A DNA stretch of 11,203 nucleotides from Burkholderiales bacterium (lineage in GTDB: Bacteria; Pseudomonadota; Gammaproteobacteria; Burkholderiales; UBA11063). Positions 7,331-11,203 of this stretch are shown one piece after another (the stretch's first letter is position 1; every line of letters begins with the position of its first letter). Made by a program: the position numbers and the translations under genes. The notes beneath the pieces are model-generated. The model saw nothing but the letters and a program-made list of their open reading frames with translations, searched no databases and was not told where the DNA came from. Location: assembly GCA_020697025.1 (NCBI GenBank), contig JAJFBO010000015.1:1-11203 (forward strand), written 5' to 3'.

Positions 7331-7621
7331 ATTCCATATTTCGATTAAATTACTTGTCATATTTATTTTTAATTTATTTACAAGCATATTTTTATATAAA
7401 ATATATTGTATGCAAATATGCTAGATTTAAGAAAAACTAATATTTTCTTTATTTTCATTTTTTGCTTTCCTTTAATTTTATTTAAAAATTATGGAACCAA
7501 CTATAAATATAAATATATTAAAAAACTAATTTTATTGTTATTTTTTAAAATACTTATATTTTTATTGATTAACTAGTTGCCTAATTTAAAAAATTGAGGG
7601 AATGTAAAACTTTAAATATTG
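7306..7621. other. AT-rich spacer between the M61 peptidase gene and trxA
   Basis: This stretch is extremely poor in G and C. Besides the trxA -35 region it holds an inverted repeat AGCATATTT (7383-7391) / AAATATGCT (7414-7422) with a 22-base loop. It also holds a plus-strand frame of 52 codons (7418-7576) with two hydrophobic stretches but no ribosome-binding site. I see no GC-rich terminator for the M61 gene, no tRNA and no recognisable protein remnant. Confidence 0.5.
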
Positions 7622-9406
7622 TTAGAGCCAGTTAGATAATTTTTCTTCATCAGTTATTTTTAAATTATAAATATGTGTCAAATCACTTTTAGGGTTTATT
7701 CGTACAGTCAATAGTTGTTCCTGACGGAATAAAGTAACATTAAACTGGCTATTAACTGTATATAGGCTTAATTGTTTATCCAGATCAGTTAATTTTACAT
7801 TATCAAAAGCAATTAGAATGTCGCCGCCCGCTAAACCGCTCTCAGACGCAGGAGTTTTATCATAAACATTAATAACTTTATAGCCTATAGTTTCTTTAAC
7901 AGATTTTATACCCAGACTTAGTTTGTTATTAGGTGCCAATTCCTCATCTTTTGGCAAAATTTTACCTGAACTAGCATAATTTGCAGAAATTTTTATTAAA
8001 TCAAGACCGTATTTTTCAAATAACTGTTTTAATGGAAGCTCATTTGTTGTAGTAGTATAGTCTAAAATTTCTTTAGCCAAATCACAACCTGTATACTTCT
8101 TAATTAAATCAGAAAGTTCTTCTTCAGCTATGCCCTGTCCGTCCTCCAACCATTTATTATATAAACCTAATAAAACATCATCAAGTGATTTGCGATCAGA
8201 TTTATTTCGTATAATTAAATCCAGACATAAACCGACAAGAGCACCTTTTATATAATAACTCACTAAGCTATTTGGGCTATTTTCGTCAGGGCGATAAAAT
8301 TTTACCCAAGCAGTTATACTGCTATTAAGCAGACTTTGTTTAGTTACTCCTGAATACTTATAAATATTATTTATATTATCCAAAATAATCTGTAAATAAT
8401 ATTTTTTATCAATAAGACCTGCCCGGTATAAAACCAAATCATCATAATATGATGTAATTCCCTCAAACCACCATAATAAACCAGTATAGTTTTCAGTATA
8501 TAAATCATATGGATTAAATACTTGTGGCTTTATACGCTTAATATTCCATAAATGAAAGTACTCATGACTTATTAAACCAAGTAATTTTAGATAGTCATCA
8601 TTAATTTTATTCATCTGGGAGGTACTAACCGCGTAGTACGGAGCCATTAACGCAGTAGAATTGGCATGTTCAAGTCCGGTATAAATTTCCCCACCCAAAT
8701 ATAATAGAAATGTATAATTTGTAAATGGCGCTACACCGCCAAACAAATCCATTTGTGTTTGACAAATAGTTGTTATATCTTTTATAAACCGTTTACTATC
8801 GAAGCTTGGAGTAATTGTACCGCTTAAAATAATATAATGCGGTATATCATATACTTCAAAGGATAAGCGTATAAACTCCCCTAATTCAAAGGGCGCATCA
8901 ATTAATTCATTATAGTTAGCTGCCAAATATTGATTTTCTACATAAGTCAATCCAGTTGCCACATTCCATGTCGGCGGCATATTATTAAATTGAATAATAT
9001 GAGCTAAATTTTCATAGTCTAATATACCTAGACATAAGCTAGTGGGATTAAAATATCCACGTTTACTATCTAAATAAGCAGTTCTAATACCAAAATCAAA
9101 TGCGTACACTTCATATTCAATATCTACTTGTTGATGCAATTTATAGCCGCTAATTTGCCAGGTGTTTTTATCAATTTGCTCACATATGACAGCTATATTC
9201 TGCTGTTTAACATTAATACTTATTATATTTTTGCTAAATTCCCGGATCATATAACTACCTGGTATCCAGGTTGGTAATTTCAAAGTTGAACAATTGGTAT
9301 TAGGTATGAATTGAAGTATTATTTTATATATGTGTGTGTTTAGTAGAGGTAAAATAGTGTATGTTATTGCTGGCGCCCGACTTACAGTATCTGGTGCAAC
9401 TGCCAT
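7622..9406 (-). CDS. M61 family metallopeptidase (glycyl aminopeptidase-like) with PDZ domain
   Basis: This is a gluzincin zinc aminopeptidase; characterised M61 members prefer N-terminal glycine or alanine. Of its 594 residues, 1-190 form the M61 N-terminal beta domain (LPTWIPGSYMIREFSKNI is a family block). The catalytic domain has GLEHANST at 244-251, the zinc site HEYFHLWNIKRI starting at His281 (ligands His281 and His285, catalytic Glu282), and the third ligand Glu315 in WWFEGITSYY. A PDZ domain lies at about 495-570 (GYKVINVYDKTPASESGLAGGD). There is no signal peptide or lipobox, so it should be cytoplasmic. AGGA (plus 9415-9418) stands eight bases before the ATG and supports this start. 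Only 27 bases separate it from the 3' end of tRNA-Lys, so its mRNA probably comes from a transcript running through the tRNAs. Confidence 0.93.
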   Translation of the reverse strand: MAVAPDTVSRAPAITYTILPLLNTHIYKIILQFIPNTNCSTLKLPTWIPGSYMIREFSKNIISINVKQQNIAVICEQIDKNTWQISGYKLHQQVDIEYEVYAFDFGIRTAYLDSKRGYFNPTSLCLGILDYENLAHIIQFNNMPPTWNVATGLTYVENQYLAANYNELIDAPFELGEFIRLSFEVYDIPHYIILSGTITPSFDSKRFIKDITTICQTQMDLFGGVAPFTNYTFLLYLGGEIYTGLEHANSTALMAPYYAVSTSQMNKINDDYLKLLGLISHEYFHLWNIKRIKPQVFNPYDLYTENYTGLLWWFEGITSYYDDLVLYRAGLIDKKYYLQIILDNINNIYKYSGVTKQSLLNSSITAWVKFYRPDENSPNSLVSYYIKGALVGLCLDLIIRNKSDRKSLDDVLLGLYNKWLEDGQGIAEEELSDLIKKYTGCDLAKEILDYTTTTNELPLKQLFEKYGLDLIKISANYASSGKILPKDEELAPNNKLSLGIKSVKETIGYKVINVYDKTPASESGLAGGDILIAFDNVKLTDLDKQLSLYTVNSQFNVTLFRQEQLLTVRINPKSDLTHIYNLKITDEEKLSNWL

Positions 9407-9433
9407 ATTTTTTATCCTATTTTATAAAAGTAA

Positions 9434-9509
9434 TGGTAGGGTGTGACAGGATCGAACTGTCGACCTACGGATTAAGAGTCCGCTGCTCTACCAACTGAGC
9501 TAACACCCC
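9434..9509 (-). tRNA. tRNA-Lys, anticodon CTT
   Basis: The 76-base cloverleaf has acceptor GGGGTGT / ACACCCT with A73 and encoded CCA. The D-arm is GCTC-AGTTGGTA-GAGC, the anticodon stem GCGGA/TCCGT, the loop CTCTTAA (anticodon CTT, reading AAG), the variable loop AGGTC and the T-arm GACAG-TTCGATC-CTGTC. The first acceptor pair is G1-U72, a wobble instead of the usual G-C. Confidence 0.96.
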
Positions 9510-9513
9510 GTCA

Positions 9514-9549
9514 AAAGGTTACGCTATGATTTAATACAACGTAACCTTT
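9514..9549 (-). terminator. Perfect 10-bp hairpin between the two tRNAs (terminator or processing signal)
   Basis: AAAGGTTACG (9514-9523) and CGTAACCTTT (9540-9549) are perfect inverted repeats around a 16-base loop. On the minus strand the stem ends in CCTTTT and starts with A-residues, like an intrinsic terminator for tRNA-Arg. It ends only four bases before the mature 5' end of tRNA-Lys, leaving no room for a downstream promoter. A role in tRNA precursor processing is therefore an equal alternative. Confidence 0.5.
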
Positions 9550-9571
9550 ATCTTGATATGATATAAATGTT

Positions 9572-9648
9572 TGGTGCACCCAACAAGAATCGAACTTGTG
9601 ACCTTCAGCTTCGGAAACTGACACTCTATCCAACTGAGCTATGGATGC
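9572..9648 (-). tRNA. tRNA-Arg, anticodon CCG
   Basis: The 77-base cloverleaf has acceptor GCATCCA / TGGGTGC (one U-G pair), A73 and encoded CCA. The D-arm is GCTC-AGTTGGATA-GAGT with the Arg identity base A20. The anticodon stem is TCAGT/GCTGA, the loop TTCCGAA (anticodon CCG, reading CGG) and the T-arm ACAAG-TTCGATT-CTTGT. Its 5' end is eight bases after the stop of the upstream lipoprotein gene, with a run of seven T's in that gap. Confidence 0.96.
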
Positions 9649-9656
9649 AAAAAAAT

Positions 9657-10109
9657 TTATTGACCTTTAACCTGTATAGGAGTTGTAGTCGCTGAAGCTG
9701 AGCCAGCAACAGCTGTAAAACTTAAAGCAAAATCAGGGCTTTCAACAAGCGGAATCTTGGTGTAAGTAATAACTATTGGATCACATGTTCCACTACTAGA
9801 ACTACTCATTTTGGATTGACATGCCTTAAAGGTATTACTAAATGTTGAATTAGGAGCATTAATGGATAATGGTAAAGATTCAAAACTAGGATTAGATGAA
9901 AGCGTATTTCCAGTTCCTCCAAGATTATTATAGTTAATCGTAATAGCACATGACTCACCAGTTGCCATACCAACATTACCTGCTGTAACACCTGAGCAAT
10001 TACCGCTAGTAACAGATGCAGTTATAACTGCAACATTAGCACTTCCGCCAACGTTATCACAAGCTGCTACAGCAACGCCAATACCCAGTAAAATTAAAAG
10101 TTTATTCAT
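9657..10109 (-). CDS. Small five-cysteine lipoprotein, paralogue A (150 aa)
   Basis: I do not recognise the family. MNKLLILLGIGVAVAAC is a short lipoprotein signal peptide with lipobox VAAC (lipidated Cys17). Asp18 and Asn19 follow the cysteine, a combination that in enteric bacteria causes inner-membrane retention. The mature chain has Cys38, Cys54, Cys97 and Cys109, all conserved in the neighbouring paralogue, so two disulfides are likely. Shared blocks are TSGNC, TGESCxITIxYN, CQ, C-P-(I/V)-(V/T)-(I/V)-x-Y-T and NF/DFxLxF. Alternating hydrophobic strands and a Ser/Thr/Gly-rich make-up suggest a small beta-sandwich (inference). AAGGAAA (plus 10114-10120) precedes the ATG. It lies 54 bases downstream of paralogue B and runs almost into tRNA-Arg. 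Confidence 0.85.
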   Translation of the reverse strand: MNKLLILLGIGVAVAACDNVGGSANVAVITASVTSGNCSGVTAGNVGMATGESCAITINYNNLGGTGNTLSSNPSFESLPLSINAPNSTFSNTFKACQSKMSSSSSGTCDPIVITYTKIPLVESPDFALSFTAVAGSASATTTPIQVKGQ

Positions 10110-10163
10110 TTTGTTTCCTTTATAAAATTAAATTAAAGTTTTTGCTATTTAAAACTGTATTCA

Positions 10164-10592
10164 TTAATTTCCGCTAACGTTTATAGTATTAGACGTTGCA
10201 GAACCAGCAGAAGTATTAATAACAAAAGCCAGATTAAAATTAGCACCGCCAACTCCAGAAGTATAAATAACAGTAACCGGACAAATAAACATCCCGGCTC
10301 CAGTTGTATTACTTACATTAGTTTGACACGTGCCATACGTTGTATTAAATGAACCATTATTCGTAACTGCTACAGGCAATGGATTTGGTGTATAACTAAG
10401 CGATGGACTAGTTGCTCCAAATGTATTATAAGCAATAGTAATAACACACGACTCACCAGTATAATTAAAATTACCACAATTTCCACTTGTCACTGTTGCA
10501 GCAATAGTAGGGACATTACTGGCAGCGCCACCAACACCGTTACAGGCAGCAACAGTAACGCCAATACCCATTAAAATTAAAATTCTATTCAT
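10164..10592 (-). CDS. Small five-cysteine lipoprotein, paralogue B, nearly uncharged (142 aa)
   Basis: This is the tandem paralogue of the gene at 9657-10109. The signal peptide MNRILILMGIGVTVAAC ends in lipobox VAAC (Cys17). Asn18 at +2 suggests outer-membrane sorting, unlike its partner. Cys39, Cys49, Cys89 and Cys104 match the partner's four mature cysteines. The mature chain of 126 residues contains a single charged side chain, Glu47, and no Lys, Arg, Asp or His. It is dominated by Asn, Thr, Ser, Gly, Ala and Val. No function is known to me; a surface or extracellular structural role is a guess. GTGGAA (plus 10601-10606) lies eight bases before the ATG. The first 39 coding bases closely match those of paralogue A, so a gene duplication is clear. 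It is the first gene after the putative promoter near 10713. Confidence 0.85.
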   Translation of the reverse strand: MNRILILMGIGVTVAACNGVGGAASNVPTIAATVTSGNCGNFNYTGESCVITIAYNTFGATSPSLSYTPNPLPVAVTNNGSFNTTYGTCQTNVSNTTGAGMFICPVTVIYTSGVGGANFNLAFVINTSAGSATSNTINVSGN

Positions 10593-10706
10593 TGATTTTG
10601 TTCCACTTTCAATTAAATTATTTTATTTAATTTACTGTAATTGATTGGTTTAGCTAAATTATATAAAAACTCAAACTAATAAATCACATCAAATACATCA
10701 CACAAG

Positions 10707-10725
10707 GTTATGATTATAGCATAAC
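10707..10725 (-). promoter_or_regulatory. Extended -10 promoter of the lipoprotein pair, overlapped by a dyad
   Basis: On the minus strand TGC-TATAAT (TATAAT at plus 10713-10718) is a perfect extended -10 element; no good -35 is seen. The dyad GTTATG-N7-CATAAC (10707-10725) is centred exactly on this -10, where a bound protein would block RNA polymerase. Confidence 0.5.
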
Positions 10726-10738
10726 AATATATGTATAA

Positions 10739-10747
10739 TGATATAAT
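10739..10747 (+). promoter_or_regulatory. Extended -10 promoter candidate of aspS
   Basis: TGA-TATAAT (TATAAT at 10742-10747) is a perfect extended -10 on the plus strand. Its -35 position (10719-10724, GCATAA) is poor and overlaps the right arm of the dyad at 10707-10725. Transcription would start near 10754. Confidence 0.45.
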
Positions 10748-10911
10748 TATGGGCTATAAATTATTAGTTATAAATTAGCCAATAATAAAAATATTTAGAT
10801 ATTTTTTATCCTAGAGAGCACAATTAAATATGACCAATGGCCAAGCTTTATGTAATTTAATTACCCTGCATAAACTTGGTACAATTAAAAAAGACAAATC
10901 TGAAAGAAATT

Positions 10912-11203
10912 ATGCAAAGAACAAATTATACCGGGTTAATTACTGAACAATATATTGGTCAAACTGTTACTGTTAATGGATGGGTTCATCGTCGGCGAGA
11001 TCTGGGCGGTTTAATATTTTTGGATCTACGCGACCGTGAAGGACTGGTACAAGTAGTAATTGAACCAGAGAGTCCATGTTTTGAAGATGCTAGCCTGGTT
11101 AAACATGAATATGTGTTAAATATAACAGGTGTTGTACGCCAGCGGCCAAATCCGAATAAAGAAATAAGAACAGGCCAGGTTGAAATTGTAGCAACAAATA
11201 TCA
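10912..11203 (+). CDS. aspS: Aspartyl-tRNA synthetase, N-terminal part (3' end outside window)
   Basis: Aspartyl-tRNA synthetase is a class II enzyme that charges tRNA-Asp (and tRNA-Asn in non-discriminating forms). The 97 visible codons begin [10 protein letters not shown] and cover the N-terminal OB-fold that binds the anticodon. The highly conserved block [20 protein letters not shown] is followed by [10 protein letters not shown], and later [13 protein letters not shown] and the TGQVEIVA strand typical of bacterial AspS. The catalytic domain, the bacterial insertion domain and class II motifs 1-3 are all beyond the edge, so discriminating behaviour cannot be judged. ATG 10912 matches the usual start. 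The ribosome-binding site is weak (GAAAG). It is divergent from the lipoprotein pair, with a fairly long leader. Confidence 0.96.
   Translation, partial: MQRTNYTGLITEQYIGQTVTVNGWVHRRRDLGGLIFLDLRDREGLVQVVIEPESPCFEDASLVKHEYVLNITGVVRQRPNPNKEIRTGQVEIVATNI

Larger units (their letters stand above)
10593..10911. other. Divergent intergenic region between the lipoprotein pair and aspS
   Basis: These 319 AT-rich bases carry a leader of roughly 114 bases for the lipoprotein genes, two back-to-back promoter candidates with a dyad (10707-10747), and a leader of about 158 bases for aspS. The aspS leader contains a weak GGCTA/TAGCC inverted repeat (10752-10756, 10776-10780) and a 38-codon frame (10830-10946) that overlaps the aspS start. 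No RNA gene is recognised. Confidence 0.5.

Noticed and set aside
9806..9991. Second minus-strand frame inside lipoprotein A
   Set aside because: Shifted-frame shadow of a gene whose reading frame is confirmed by its paralogue.

Overview
This window comes from a low-GC Gram-negative bacterium, most likely a proteobacterium. The evidence is a succinylase-type DapD, a NudC-type NADH pyrophosphatase, the trxA-then-rho gene order, several type II (lipoprotein) signal peptides, tRNAs with encoded CCA, and a bacterial AspS. The Rho N-terminus (MHLSEI...) looks beta-proteobacterial, but the class is an inference. All eleven complete reading frames that I accept, including the pseudogene, end in TAA.

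Layout: bases 1-301 (+) are the 3' end of a DDE/rve-type transposase. Bases 385-840 (+) hold a small BNR-repeat lipoprotein gene broken by a TGA exactly where the lipobox cysteine is expected. Its last BNR repeat supplies the ribosome-binding site and start codon of dapD (819-1631, +). nudC (1633-2388, +) follows one base later. From 2469 to 10592 everything is on the minus strand. Read in the direction of transcription it runs: two paralogous five-cysteine lipoproteins, tRNA-Arg(CCG), a 10-bp hairpin, tRNA-Lys(CTT), a cytoplasmic M61 metallopeptidase with a PDZ domain, an AT-rich spacer, trxA with its own promoter and terminator, rho, an unrecognised secreted 169-residue protein behind a perfect palindrome, and a lipoprotein-type prolyl oligopeptidase. 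At the right edge aspS (from 10912, +) starts divergently from the lipoprotein pair and runs out of the window.

Most genes are housekeeping: lysine/peptidoglycan precursor synthesis (dapD), nucleotide or NAD-cap hydrolysis (nudC), transcription termination (rho), disulfide reduction (trxA), translation (aspS and two tRNAs) and peptide turnover (S9A and M61 peptidases). No defence system, CRISPR array or biosynthetic cluster is visible. The unusual parts are the accessory pieces: the broken BNR lipoprotein and the dapD start built on it, the lipoprotein pair (one with a nearly uncharged mature chain), the mRNA-tRNA-mRNA arrangement without room for separate promoters, the palindrome upstream of the secreted protein, and the back-to-back promoter region shared by the lipoproteins and aspS.
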